The position numbers and the translations under genes were made by a program. Of a DNA stretch of 64,000 bases, positions 31,354 to 40,314 are shown piece after piece. This DNA comes from Gammaproteobacteria bacterium (lineage in GTDB: Bacteria; Pseudomonadota; Gammaproteobacteria; Enterobacterales; Alteromonadaceae), in assembly GCA_018222405.1 (NCBI GenBank), contig JAAFAI010000009.1, forward strand, positions 62,001-126,000, written 5' to 3'. Numbering within the stretch: the first letter of the stretch is position 1; every line of letters starts with the position of its first letter. The notes under the pieces were generated by a model. That model had not been told where the DNA came from, did not search any database, and worked only from the letters and a program-made list of their open reading frames with translations.

Positions 31354-31979
31354 TTACGCTGACCGCATAAAATACGATAAGCCTGGCTAATTTCCTGGGC
31401 TCTGGCCGTACTGCCTCCCTTATCGGGATGATGCTGCTGGAGTAATTTACGGTACTGTTTCTTTAGCTCTGCAGTGGTGAGCTCACCTTCGGTATCCAGC
31501 TCAAGCGTCAGCCTGGCTTTGGCGACATCGCCGGGCGGCAGATCGCGGCCAGCCATGCGCTGCCAGAAATCATCCAGCAAGGCCTCTACGTCGGCTCCGT
31601 TGGTTTCGGTAAAGTTATCCCAGTTAAGGTAGTAGGCCTTAAGTCCGTCATGCCCGGTTACCCCTGCCTTATAGGCCGTTGCCGGTTTCAACCTGATGTT
31701 AAGAGTATGAATATCCAGCTCGCCCAACCCTTGCTGCCGCCACGCCTCGCTTAACGAATACAGGGCATTAAACAGCACAAAATGACAGCGAAACATCGCC
31801 AGTGGCTCGCTTAGCTCTACCCCATCAAACAGTAGCCAGGGCGGCTGTTGCAGCTGCCTAATTAACTGATATTCAGAAATCCCTTCATTAAACACTGCTT
31901 TTAATTCGGTTAACGCTTCGAGCAGCACCGGGTCGGTATAGTCTGGCAATGGTGTTCCTTTATCGGTTGCTATATACAC
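31350..31979 (-). CDS. DnaJ-related protein with C-terminal J-domain
   Basis: 209 residues. The C-terminal ~50 residues form a J-domain with ELKKQYRKLLQQHHPDKGG, containing the HPD tripeptide that stimulates DnaK-type ATPases. The N-terminal part (about 15-130) matches the DnaJ-related domain found in gammaproteobacteria. It probably recruits DnaK to a specific client, not known. The start is GTG 31979, because no suitable ATG occurs in the N-terminal half. Confidence 0.85.
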   Translation of the reverse strand: MYIATDKGTPLPDYTDPVLLEALTELKAVFNEGISEYQLIRQLQQPPWLLFDGVELSEPLAMFRCHFVLFNALYSLSEAWRQQGLGELDIHTLNIRLKPATAYKAGVTGHDGLKAYYLNWDNFTETNGADVEALLDDFWQRMAGRDLPPGDVAKARLTLELDTEGELTTAELKKQYRKLLQQHHPDKGGSTARAQEISQAYRILCGQRN

Positions 31980-32010
31980 AGCCTAGCGCGGACCAGGCGG
32001 GAAAGCGAGA

Positions 32011-32886
32011 TCAGGTCCACATAACCAGTATGGCCGCCAGGCCGATAAGCACCAGCCCGACAAATTCATGCCGTCGCACAGGCTGCTTAAACCACACAAT
32101 CGTAATAAGCATCGTAGTAAGGACTTCCAGCTGACCAAGAGTTTTTACGTAGGCAACATGCTGCATCGCCATAGCGGTAAACCAACCAATGGAGCCAATA
32201 CAGCTGGTAACGCTGGCAGCGATAACCAGTCCCGGCCGGGCCGCCAGCTTTTTAAACGTATCCGGTTGTCTGGCGATGATAAACGCACACAGCAACACCG
32301 TTTGCAGAGACAGAACCCAAAACAACACCCACCCCGCAGCCTGCACGTAGGGCAGTCCCAACGCATGACTCGCCTCACGTGCATACAGGGAAGTCAGCGC
32401 AAAACAGCTTCCACAGGCCAGCCCGATAGCTACGGTTTTCGCCGATAAGTCACCACCCCGGCGCCAGCCACTCAGCACAAATACCGCCACCGCACCGATC
32501 AGAATACCCAGCCACCCCAACAGGCTGAGTTCGCTGCCAAAAAACAACATACCCACCACTCCGGCCACCAGCGCTTCACTTTTGGCAAGCCCTGCGCCCA
32601 CGGCAAAGTTCTTCTGTTTAAATAACACCACCATCAGCGAGGTAGCTGCAATCTGTAGCAGTGCGCCTAAAACAATAAACAGCCAAAAACGAGGCGTAAA
32701 CTGCACCATGCCAATGCCCTCTTCACTGGACACCAGATACACATATACCGCCACAATGGGCGGCGCGAAAAGAAAGCGCGACAGGGTGACTCCGGCAGTG
32801 GGCACGGTACTGCTGAGTTTACTTTGGATGGCATTGCGAAAAGTTTGAAAGAACACCGCCATCAGGGTGAAAAAGATCCAGGCCAC
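32011..32886 (-). CDS. EamA/DMT-family transporter
   Basis: 291 residues with about ten hydrophobic helices. The opening MAWIFFTLMAVFFQTFRNA and the second repeat (GFLAW-like segment replaced by FTAMAMQHVAYVKTLGQLE) fit a divergent EamA subfamily common in marine gammaproteobacteria. Substrate unknown. It is separated by 31 bases from the DnaJ-related gene downstream of it and could be co-transcribed. Confidence 0.82.
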   Translation of the reverse strand: MAWIFFTLMAVFFQTFRNAIQSKLSSTVPTAGVTLSRFLFAPPIVAVYVYLVSSEEGIGMVQFTPRFWLFIVLGALLQIAATSLMVVLFKQKNFAVGAGLAKSEALVAGVVGMLFFGSELSLLGWLGILIGAVAVFVLSGWRRGGDLSAKTVAIGLACGSCFALTSLYAREASHALGLPYVQAAGWVLFWVLSLQTVLLCAFIIARQPDTFKKLAARPGLVIAASVTSCIGSIGWFTAMAMQHVAYVKTLGQLEVLTTMLITIVWFKQPVRRHEFVGLVLIGLAAILVMWT

Positions 32887-33045
32887 AAGCTAATTTCTAA
32901 ACAAAATAAGAGGGCCTATAGATTACGCTATTTAGCAGGGAATGTGTTGACTACTCTGCACCTTTATAACGTAGACGAATAGTAGTGAACTCAAGGTAAG
33001 AGCAAGCATCCGCCACGAATAAGACAGGTGCTTAGGCTTTACCTA

Positions 33046-33186
33046 TCAGCCAAAGATCATCAGTTTTATGCTCTGCGCAAAGGCCGGATTGCCAGCCATA
33101 ACCGCCACAAAGGCACTGCACCCGGCAATAATAGCCGGTGCATATTTTTTAAAGAAAGCAGGTTTATTCTGGATTGCATTTTTCAT
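33046..33186 (-). CDS. Small hydrophobic protein (46 residues), unrecognised
   Basis: An ATG at 33186 preceded by AAAAGGAA at good spacing opens 46 codons. The peptide has a Lys-rich N-terminus (KNAIQNKPAFFKKY), a hydrophobic core around APAIIAGCSAFVAVMAG, then NPAFAQ, which looks like a signal-peptidase site, and a short tail. It could be a single-span membrane peptide or a secreted micro-protein. It lies between an EamA gene and a repeat element. No family recognised. Confidence 0.5.
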   Translation of the reverse strand: MKNAIQNKPAFFKKYAPAIIAGCSAFVAVMAGNPAFAQSIKLMIFG

Positions 33187-33262
33187 GGTGATTTCCTTTT
33201 TAAGTAGTAAACACAAGTAATTTATTAACCAGAAACGGCAATCAGAGTAGGTGTGACAAAAA

Positions 33263-33303
33263 TAGCGAAATTAATGGTGATTGAAGTCTCCGCTTTTTGT
33301 CGG
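33263..33303. repeat. 41-bp direct repeat, copy 1
   Basis: The segment beginning TAGCGAAATTAATGGTGATT and ending CCGCTTTTTGTCGG recurs at 33368-33408 with a single G/A difference. Copy 1 lies just outside the inverted-repeat element at 33345-33627. Confidence 0.85.
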
Positions 33304-33344
33304 AATCCGAGAGCACTGTCTTTACTTTTGTAGGTTGAAACTTC

Positions 33345-33627
33345 CTGCTTTTTTTGTGGTTCTGTTGTAGCGAAATTAATGGTGATTGAAATCTCCGCTT
33401 TTTGTCGGGGTGCCGACAGCACCCAGGGGTGGCAGTGAGGCCACCCCTGGACCCCGCTCAGTTCTATGTGGCGAAACAGCATGTTGGTAGACAAAAAGGG
33501 GAAACCTAACGAGGCAGAGCGGGCGTCCTGCCCGCCTGCCCTGGCTCGTCGTCCGTGACGAGCCTACGCTTTCCCGGATCTTTTTGTCGACCAACAATTC
33601 GCCACAACAGAACCACATAAAAAGCAG
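33345..33627. repeat. 283-bp structured element with 28-bp terminal inverted repeats (MITE-like)
   Basis: The left end (33345-33372, starting CTGCTTTTTTTGTGGTTCTG) and the reverse complement of the right end (33600-33627) match at 26 of 28 positions. Inside are the second direct-repeat copy (33368-33408) and several perfect hairpins: CCAGGGGTGG/CCACCCCTGG at 33424-33451, GCGGGC/GCCCGC near 33520, and GGCTCGTC/GACGAGCC near 33543-33564. There is also a longer nested inverted repeat around TTGGTAGACAAAAAG and CTTTTTGTCGACCAA. No convincing coding frame. It could be a non-autonomous transposon, a REP-like mosaic or a structured RNA gene. No target duplication was recognised. Confidence 0.6.
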
Positions 33628-33675
33628 ATGTATCAAGCTACAATAGCTTCCCCGACAAATTGCTCATAAATCCCT

Positions 33676-34023
33676 TTAGCAATGAATTAACCTTTTCTGC
33701 CAGTCACCCTTGTGTTCACGCTCACAGCTCTCTTCACTGTCGAAGCACACATGACGGCGGATATCCTTTACCTTTATCCCTTCTTTTAACAGATGCTGCT
33801 GAATCAACTGGCGGAGCTTTTTATCGTTTTCTTCAATAGTGAGCTGCCGTATGTCTTCGTCGTGTTCAAATACACAGGTCACCATCAGGCTGCCCGGAAA
33901 CTGCTCATAGCGTGCGGTATGAGTGAGCCACTGAAAACCGATTTCCCAGTCCTTAGCGGTTTCACAGGCCAGGGTAAGCGCTTTAACCACGTTATTATCG
34001 AGCTTTTTGATAGTTTTCTTCAT
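33676..34023 (-). CDS. Conserved hypothetical protein, 115 residues
   Basis: A soluble, charged protein beginning KKTIKKLDNNVVKALTLACE with a central GFQWLTHTARYEQFPGSL segment. I recall similar short proteins in Vibrio, Shewanella and Alteromonas that databases label only loosely (sometimes as Fis-family regulators, without support). A GGAG site precedes the ATG. The C-terminus has Cys-rich HVCFDSEESCERE. Function unknown. Confidence 0.7.
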   Translation of the reverse strand: MKKTIKKLDNNVVKALTLACETAKDWEIGFQWLTHTARYEQFPGSLMVTCVFEHDEDIRQLTIEENDKKLRQLIQQHLLKEGIKVKDIRRHVCFDSEESCEREHKGDWQKRLIHC

Positions 34024-34069
34024 AATTAAACGCTCCGATATCTTTGCTGGACAGACACTTAGCTAAAGA

Positions 34070-34648
34070 CTATTTGGCGTCTTTCTCAATCGAGTTACCG
34101 CCGGTCACCGCTATCCGCATGGCCGTTTCCACATCAATATCCAGCGGCGTTATTCTGTCTCGCTCAAGGTAAATAGTATAACCCCCAATCTGATAGCTTA
34201 GGGGCAGATACACGGCAACTTTATCTTCGCCAGGAAACAGCTTATTAGCGACTTTTTCACTGGTCATAAAGCCAACCAGTTTAATGCCATTATCCAGCTC
34301 AACGGCAACGGCTTTTTTGGCTTCCTTTTCTTTTTTAACCTCAAACAGTTCTACCGCATCCTGCACTGCACCAAATAAGGTTTTCACCACCGGCACACGG
34401 GCAAACAGGCGCTCACCGAGCAAAATAACCCAGTTGAATAAATACGCATTAATCAAAATGCCAATGGCTGTAAGCGCCAGGATAACGGTTACTACCCCGA
34501 GACCGGGAAAGTAATATTGCGCGGGAATAAGTGGCGATAATAACGCCTCGGTGGAGCTGACCAGCCATACCAAAAAGTAAATAGTAATGGCGAAGGGCAA
34601 AATAGTAACCAGGCCCTTTACGGGTAATAACAACAATTTATTAAGCAT
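34070..34648 (-). CDS. DUF502 family inner-membrane protein
   Basis: About 192 residues. Two long hydrophobic segments come first (GLVTILPFAITIYFLVWLV and VTVILALTAIGILINAYLF). They are followed by the family block RVPVVKTLFGAVQDAVELF and a soluble C-terminal domain with GFMTSEKV and YLPLSYQIGGYTIYL, characteristic of DUF502. Role unknown. I start at ATG 34648 (MLNKLLLLPVKG), which matches usual family starts; an in-frame extension of 19 codons is possible. Confidence 0.85.
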   Translation of the reverse strand: MLNKLLLLPVKGLVTILPFAITIYFLVWLVSSTEALLSPLIPAQYYFPGLGVVTVILALTAIGILINAYLFNWVILLGERLFARVPVVKTLFGAVQDAVELFEVKKEKEAKKAVAVELDNGIKLVGFMTSEKVANKLFPGEDKVAVYLPLSYQIGGYTIYLERDRITPLDIDVETAMRIAVTGGNSIEKDAK

Positions 34649-34869
34649 TAGCACTCTACTGAAAAAAGTGAACCGCGATGACGGGACCGTTAACGGGTCT
34701 GGCATTGTAGATCAGTCCGCAGGTTATTTTAATCACGTTCTGCCGTGGGGTTATTACGGCGGTTATAAGCCACTTACCACACTGGCAAATGGCTATCATA
34801 AAAAGATCACTGGTACACAAAGCTAAAGATGTCAGTATAAGCAGAGCAACTCACCACAACAGGACGACA

Positions 34870-35691
34870 ATGTTGAACAGCGAACAACTTCATCAATTAG
34901 CCGATATTTGCCGTCAGGCTGCAGATACCGAAATTATGCCAAGATTCAGAAAACTTGCCAGTGAGCAGGTTGAAGAGAAGCAGAATCATCACGATTTGGT
35001 AACGGTTGCCGACCAGGCCGCCGAAACCTTTATTCTGAATAAACTCCGCGCCCTCTATCCGGATGCCCTGTTGATTGGCGAAGAGAGCGTTTACCAGAAC
35101 CCGGCAGCGTTGTCACAATTCAATAAGGCAGCGCTCAGCTTTGTGTTAGACCCCATTGATGGCACCTGGCATTACGCCAATGGCTCGGTGAATTTTGGCG
35201 TGATGCTAAGTGTCGCCAGCTATGGTGAAGTTGTCGCCGGGATCATTTTTGAACCCGTCAGCGGCGATTATATGTGGGCCATTAAAGGTCAGGGCGCGTT
35301 TGACCGTGTGGACGGGCAGGACCGCCCATTGAAAGCGGGCAAACAATCCTCTCTGCCCCTTAGCGAAACCATGGGCTGTTTTTCATTCGGAGTGTCAAAA
35401 GGCGCCGACAGACCGCGAGCCCTGCATGCCGTCATGCAGATGGGCAGAGTTATGGATTATCGCTGTGCCGCAGCCGAGTACCGCTTGCTTAACACCGGCG
35501 CCACCGCCTTTGTTATTTTTCAGGGAACGCTTAATCTGTGGGATCACGGAGCCGGTCTATTGATCAGTAAGGAAGCCGGGGCGGTCGCCCGCATGCTGGA
35601 TGGCTCCGATTACACCCCGCAGGTAACGGGTAAGCTACTGGTAGCAGAAAGCGAAGTCCGCTGGAGTGAGGTGGCCGCATTATTTACCTGA
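34870..35691 (+). CDS. Inositol monophosphatase-family phosphatase
   Basis: 273 residues. The lithium-sensitive phosphatase motifs are complete: GEESVY (metal ligand Glu, about residue 70), DPIDGTWHYANG (DPxDGT, about 97) and LWDHGAGLLI (WDxxAG-like, about 219). The family includes inositol-1-phosphatase, histidinol-phosphatase and 3',5'-bisphosphate nucleotidase; sequence alone does not decide. Start at ATG 34870 because of CAGGA upstream. It is transcribed divergently from the DUF502 gene. Confidence 0.87.
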   Translation: MLNSEQLHQLADICRQAADTEIMPRFRKLASEQVEEKQNHHDLVTVADQAAETFILNKLRALYPDALLIGEESVYQNPAALSQFNKAALSFVLDPIDGTWHYANGSVNFGVMLSVASYGEVVAGIIFEPVSGDYMWAIKGQGAFDRVDGQDRPLKAGKQSSLPLSETMGCFSFGVSKGADRPRALHAVMQMGRVMDYRCAAAEYRLLNTGATAFVIFQGTLNLWDHGAGLLISKEAGAVARMLDGSDYTPQVTGKLLVAESEVRWSEVAALFT

Positions 35692-35823
35692 ACGACTAAA
35701 ATAATGCCCTATAATTTGGCTGATATCGCGATTTAGCATTAAGCTCAATGGAGTAGTAACAGGAATAATCTCGCCTTAGGATTCAAATACCAACGGCATT
35801 GATGCTGATTAAGCGGAGGCGGT

Positions 35824-36798
35824 ATGCTGGATAGAATATTTGATGGAAGCCTGATGCCACACGGGCACTGCCTGTTGTGGCGTTGGGATTTGTTATTTTT
35901 GCATCTTGGCGGCGACCTGCTAACGGTCATGGCCTACTCACTGATTCCCTTCGGGATTTTCTATTTTCTGCACAAACGCAAAGATCTTAACTTTAATGGC
36001 ATCGCCATGCTGTTTGGTGGGTTTATTGCGTTGTGTGGTGCGTCTCATCTGGCAGGGCTCATTAACGTATGGCATGGCTACTATTTTATAGAAGGCATTA
36101 TTAAGTTCTCTACCGGTGTTATATCCATTGTGACTGCGGTTTGTTTATGGCGCTTAATGCCCACGCTTATCAGCATTCCCAGTATTGACATGCTAAAACA
36201 GCGTAATGCCGAGCTTGAAAGCCTCAGAGCGGAGCTCGAAGAAACCAATAAATCACTGGAAGAAAAAGTTAAACAGCGCACACAGGAACTCGAGCGTCAG
36301 GCCAATACCGATACCGTTACCGGCGTCGCCAGTCGCTTTGCCATAATGGATCGGCTTAGTCGCTGCTACCTGGAGTATCAGCGTTACCACCGCGCGTTTT
36401 CCATTCTGATGATTGATGTAGACCATTTTAAAGACATTAACGATAACCATGGCCACCAAACCGGCGATACGGTGCTCCATGAGCTGGCCATGTGTATTGC
36501 CAGCAATATCAGACAGCCCGACTCGGTAGGTCGCTACGGTGGCGAGGAATTTTTAGTCATATTGCCTGAAACACCAGGCGAGCAGGCACATGATCTGGCC
36601 GACCGGATCCGTCTTGCCGTTGAAGGCATGACACTCACCAATAACATTATCATTACCTGCAGCATTGGTGTGGCAACCATCAGCTCCAGCATTTCTGATG
36701 ACGGGCTTATTAGCCGCGCCGATAAAGCGCTCTATAAAGCCAAAAACGCCGGGCGTAATCAGGTTGTATCCTATGCCGCTGGGATGGCAGACGACTGA
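35824..36798 (+). CDS. Diguanylate cyclase with an ethylene-receptor-type (ETR1-like) membrane domain
   Basis: 324 residues. The N-terminal ~115 residues form three helices that align with the copper/ethylene-binding domain of plant ETR1. Asp31 and Tyr38 (7 apart, as ETR1 Asp25/Tyr32), Pro42 (ETR1 Pro36), Ile68 (Ile62), and Cys71/His75 in LCGASHL (ETR1 copper ligands Cys65/His69 in LCGATHL) are all conserved. A coiled linker (about 125-160) follows. The GGDEF domain has active-site GGEEF at 239-243, and an inhibitory I-site RQPD at 230-233. It should make cyclic di-GMP at the inner membrane in response to a small ligand, possibly ethylene via Cu(I). GGAGG precedes the ATG. The gene appears monocistronic. 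Confidence 0.9.
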   Translation: MLDRIFDGSLMPHGHCLLWRWDLLFLHLGGDLLTVMAYSLIPFGIFYFLHKRKDLNFNGIAMLFGGFIALCGASHLAGLINVWHGYYFIEGIIKFSTGVISIVTAVCLWRLMPTLISIPSIDMLKQRNAELESLRAELEETNKSLEEKVKQRTQELERQANTDTVTGVASRFAIMDRLSRCYLEYQRYHRAFSILMIDVDHFKDINDNHGHQTGDTVLHELAMCIASNIRQPDSVGRYGGEEFLVILPETPGEQAHDLADRIRLAVEGMTLTNNIIITCSIGVATISSSISDDGLISRADKALYKAKNAGRNQVVSYAAGMADD

Positions 36799-36804
36799 TA
36801 TTAG

Positions 36805-36827
36805 CAAAAAAGCCCCGCTAGCGGGGC
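36805..36827 (-). terminator. Rho-independent terminator of the nag operon
   Basis: The perfect 16-base palindrome GCCCCGCTAGCGGGGC (36812-36827) is followed on the minus strand by six T residues. It lies about 50 bases after the nagP stop. The plus strand has no T-run, so it serves the nag side. Confidence 0.8.
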
Positions 36828-36877
36828 AAGAGGTCACACACTTCACTCACACGCAGCGTTGGAGCTGCGAACATCTA

Positions 36878-38188
36878 TTACCATTTTGCTTTTTTATGAC
36901 CAAAGGTGGCGTAGTAGCCAATAAACAAGTAACACGGGATCATAATGGCGTAGGCCAGCTGCGAAGAAAGCACATCAGCAAGGCCGCCATAGGCCAGTGG
37001 TAGAATTGCACCACCGGCAATACCCATAATCAGAATTGCCGAGCCTTGCGGGGTAAATTTACCCAAACCGGCCAGCGCCAATGGCCAGATAGTAGGCCAG
37101 ACCATAGCGTTAGCTAACCCTAACAGCGCAATCATGGCGATGGTATCCGGCACCACGGGTAGCCCCAGCCAACCCCAGAGCAGGGAAGACAGCAATGTCG
37201 AATCATCCGAGCCCAGCAAAATCGCCACCGTCAGTACCAGTCCTAATCCCGCAGATGCCTTTAAAGCAGCAGCCTGTGAAATAACCCGGGGAATACACAC
37301 CAAGCCAAGCAGATAGCCCACCACCATGGCTGTCATGGTAAACGAGGTCAGTGAAGTAGCATTGGCTACCCCCAGTGAAGAGCCGTACAGGCCAATGGTG
37401 TCGCCGGCAATAACTTCCACTCCCACGTAACAAAACAGAGCCACCGCACCAAGCACCAGGTGCGGAAACTGCATCACCGAGCCGGAAACTTCGGTAGCAG
37501 TGTTTTCATCCTCAAAGCGAATGTCCGGCAGGTTAACTCTCATTAACCCCAGCGCTAACAGTCCCAGCGCAATCGCCATACCGATATAGGGCTGAATAAG
37601 CTTAAATGACATCTCGTTAAGTTGGATATTGCGCTCGGTTTCACTCATCTGCGCCAGAGATACCTGATTAACATGGCCGAAATCACCCAGCACCAAAGCC
37701 GTAAAAATCAGCGGTGCTAACACGCCGGCAAATTTATTCAGCAAACCCATAAAGGCAATGCGCGCCGCGGCACTCTCTGGCGAGCCAAGGTGCACAATAA
37801 ACGGATTGGAAGCCGTTTGCAGAATGGTTAGCCCGGAGCCCACCACAAACTGAGCAAGTAGGAAGATAATAAAGGTTTTGCTCAACGCGGCCGGAACAAA
37901 CAGCAAACAGCCGCCGGCAATCATCGCCAGCCCCAGCGACATACCTTTTTTATAGCCGGTACGCTCGAGGATTTTAGCCATTGGCAGGGCCATCACCACG
38001 TAGGCGACATAAAAGCAGAAGGCGATAAACAGCGCTTCCATTTCACTAAGTTCGCACACCATTTGCAAAAAGGGGATCAGGGCACCGTTAAGCCAGGTGA
38101 CAAAACCAAAGATAAAAAATAACAAACCAATGGTTAGCACCGGCATCAGACTGCGGCTACCCGGTTGGGCAACAGATTGCGTATTCAT
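36878..38188 (-). CDS. nagP: N-acetylglucosamine MFS transporter NagP (FHS family)
   Basis: 436 residues with about twelve hydrophobic segments. The N-terminal GLLFFIFGFVTWLNGALIPFLQ is the typical start of the fucose/glucose-galactose (FHS) proton symporters. The start is ATG 38188 overlapping the nagA stop (ATGA). Position at the end of a nagK-nagB-nagA operon identifies GlcNAc as the likely substrate. NagP replaces the PTS transporter NagE in Alteromonadales and Xanthomonadales. Confidence 0.9.
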   Translation of the reverse strand: MNTQSVAQPGSRSLMPVLTIGLLFFIFGFVTWLNGALIPFLQMVCELSEMEALFIAFCFYVAYVVMALPMAKILERTGYKKGMSLGLAMIAGGCLLFVPAALSKTFIIFLLAQFVVGSGLTILQTASNPFIVHLGSPESAAARIAFMGLLNKFAGVLAPLIFTALVLGDFGHVNQVSLAQMSETERNIQLNEMSFKLIQPYIGMAIALGLLALGLMRVNLPDIRFEDENTATEVSGSVMQFPHLVLGAVALFCYVGVEVIAGDTIGLYGSSLGVANATSLTSFTMTAMVVGYLLGLVCIPRVISQAAALKASAGLGLVLTVAILLGSDDSTLLSSLLWGWLGLPVVPDTIAMIALLGLANAMVWPTIWPLALAGLGKFTPQGSAILIMGIAGGAILPLAYGGLADVLSSQLAYAIMIPCYLFIGYYATFGHKKAKW

Positions 38189-39315
38189 AGGGTTATCTCT
38201 CCGTTTGCAACGGCGTTGCCGCGCAGCCAAATGGTCTCAATATTAAGGGCATCGTCGAGCAATAGTAAATTGGCCGTCTGCCCTACTGCAATGCTGCCCA
38301 GATGTTGCTCGCTACCCATAAAACAAGCGGGCGTATGGCTGGCCATGGTACTGACCTCTGGTAACGTAAAGCCCAGGTCGCGGTGACAATTAAGTACCGC
38401 GGTATGCATATCCAGACAAGAACCGGCCAGCGTTCCCTCCGGCGTAACCAGCTTATCGCCATGACGCTCAATAACGGTATTAAAAAAGGCCAGTTCGGTT
38501 AAGTCTGTGCCCACATGGGCCATAGCATCGGTAACCAGCATGGTACGCTGTGGCGTTTTGGTTTTTATTGCCAGCGCAGCGCTTTGCGGGTGTACGTGAT
38601 GATGATCCACAATCAGGCCACAATAGGCATCGCTGTGATTCAGTGCCGCTCCTACCATTCCCGGCGCGCGGGATTGTAAGGCCGACATGGCATTGTACAA
38701 ATGAGTAAATCCGCTGGCACCGGCTTGCAGGGCTGCCATGGCCTGTTCGTAGGTAGCATTGCTGTGCCCTAACGCCACTACCACACCGGCTGCCACCAAC
38801 TCGCGAATAAATCCAACGTCCACATTATCCGGTGCCACGGTCACCAACACCCGGCCCAGATCCTGGCGGGATAAAATGGCCAGTTCACTGTCTTTGGGAT
38901 GGCGAATAAAGCCCGCTTCGTGAACGCCTTTTTTAGCCACGTTCAGAAACGGCCCTTCAAAGTGCACACCTACGATGGTGGGGTGGTCGTCGGCTATCAC
39001 TTCGGCAATAGCATCTGCGGCTCTGGCCATAGCCGGCTCACCATCGGTGATTAACGTGGGTAACATTGAGGTGGTACCGAAACGCAGGTGAGCCCGCGCC
39101 AGTTTATCCAGACTGGCAGCGTCTGGCTGCTGATTAAATAACACGCCTCCGCCGCCATTTACCTGGGTATCAAAGTAACCCGGGAGCAGCGTGCCTGCCT
39201 GCACCGGCTCGGTACCCGCCGGCTCAATTGCCACAATAACGCCATTTTCAACAGTAAGACTGATATTCTCCAGCACACCTTCCGGGGTGATCACCCGCTG
39301 TACACACATCTTCAT
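38185..39315 (-). CDS. nagA: N-acetylglucosamine-6-phosphate deacetylase NagA
   Basis: 376-residue amidohydrolase that removes acetate from GlcNAc-6-phosphate. Visible are PGYFDTQVNGGGGV (start of the barrel), GVHFEGPFLN with the metal-binding Glu, GHSNATYEQA with a His ligand, FTHLYNAMSAL and LVTDAMAH with the catalytic Asp. Normal length. It starts immediately after the nagB-II stop. Confidence 0.96.
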   Translation of the reverse strand: MKMCVQRVITPEGVLENISLTVENGVIVAIEPAGTEPVQAGTLLPGYFDTQVNGGGGVLFNQQPDAASLDKLARAHLRFGTTSMLPTLITDGEPAMARAADAIAEVIADDHPTIVGVHFEGPFLNVAKKGVHEAGFIRHPKDSELAILSRQDLGRVLVTVAPDNVDVGFIRELVAAGVVVALGHSNATYEQAMAALQAGASGFTHLYNAMSALQSRAPGMVGAALNHSDAYCGLIVDHHHVHPQSAALAIKTKTPQRTMLVTDAMAHVGTDLTELAFFNTVIERHGDKLVTPEGTLAGSCLDMHTAVLNCHRDLGFTLPEVSTMASHTPACFMGSEQHLGSIAVGQTANLLLLDDALNIETIWLRGNAVANGEITL

Positions 39316-40314
39316 TTATACGGTTTCCGTTACTTTGTTAAGCCCCGGCGGCGTATCAGGATCGAGGCCCATTTCCATCGCCACCTGCTCAATGTCCAGG
39401 TAAAAACGCTGCATCAGCAGTAAGGGTACCACTCTTTTATGCAAGGTCGTGTTGGCACAGTCCATTTTCACCATGTTAGCGCCTCGCTGGCGCACATTGT
39501 CTGACATCGTATGATGATAGGGTTGGGACTCATCGGGAATGTCCAGGTCGATGATCAACAACGGCTTTTCAGCCAGGGTCACCGGCCCGTGAATAAACTC
39601 TGCACTACTGAATGACTCGGCGTGAATGCTTAGTACCTCCTTGAGCTTAAGCGCCACTTCCCTGGAGATCGCATAGCCAAAGGCGCGCCCCAGCACTATA
39701 CAATTCTGAACGCCCTGCAAGTGTTCGGTTTTAAGTTGAGCAGGCTGTTCACATACGGCTTGCATGGCCGCAGGCAAATCAGCAAGCGATGCTTCAAGAG
39801 CTTTGTTCTCAGACCACACAGCACATAACTGCAGCAACGCCGATAAACTGGCCAGGTAACTCTTGGTAGCTGCCACCGCCTGCTCTTTGCCAGCTCGTAT
39901 GGGTAAAACGGCATCACAAATGGACGCCAGCGGTGAACTCTCATCATTTACCAGTGCCACTGTGTAAGCACCGCCCTGCCTGGCGAACTTGGCCTGATGC
40001 AGAATATCCGGGCTTCGTCCCGACTGTGAAATCACAATTACCAGCGCATTTTTCAGGTTGAGCTGTTTATTGAAAATTCCCGACACCGAAGGTGCCGCAG
40101 CGCACACCGGAATGCCCAGCTCTACTTCATAAAGATATTTGGCGAACACACCGGCATGATCTGAAGAGCCCCGGGCTATCATCATGATCATGCTTGGCTG
40201 CAGTGTTCGTAATGTTTCGGCGAGCGCATCGCACACGGGCTTGTTGTGTTTAAGCTGATCGGCAATTACTGTGGCGGCCTGCCGGGCCTCCTGCGCCATA
40301 ATACTGTTAGTCAT
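39316..40314 (-). CDS. nagB-II: SIS-domain glucosamine-6-phosphate deaminase NagB-II
   Basis: 332 residues with two SIS (sugar isomerase) domains: ARGSSDHAGVFAKY and ISQSGRSPDIL in the first, and GRAFGYAISREVALKLKEV with AEFIHGPVTL in the second. It is like the isomerase half of GlmS without the glutaminase domain. NagB-II converts glucosamine-6-phosphate to fructose-6-phosphate and ammonia and replaces the unrelated NagB in marine gammaproteobacteria. It overlaps nagK by one base. Confidence 0.92.
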   Translation of the reverse strand: MTNSIMAQEARQAATVIADQLKHNKPVCDALAETLRTLQPSMIMMIARGSSDHAGVFAKYLYEVELGIPVCAAAPSVSGIFNKQLNLKNALVIVISQSGRSPDILHQAKFARQGGAYTVALVNDESSPLASICDAVLPIRAGKEQAVAATKSYLASLSALLQLCAVWSENKALEASLADLPAAMQAVCEQPAQLKTEHLQGVQNCIVLGRAFGYAISREVALKLKEVLSIHAESFSSAEFIHGPVTLAEKPLLIIDLDIPDESQPYHHTMSDNVRQRGANMVKMDCANTTLHKRVVPLLLMQRFYLDIEQVAMEMGLDPDTPPGLNKVTETV

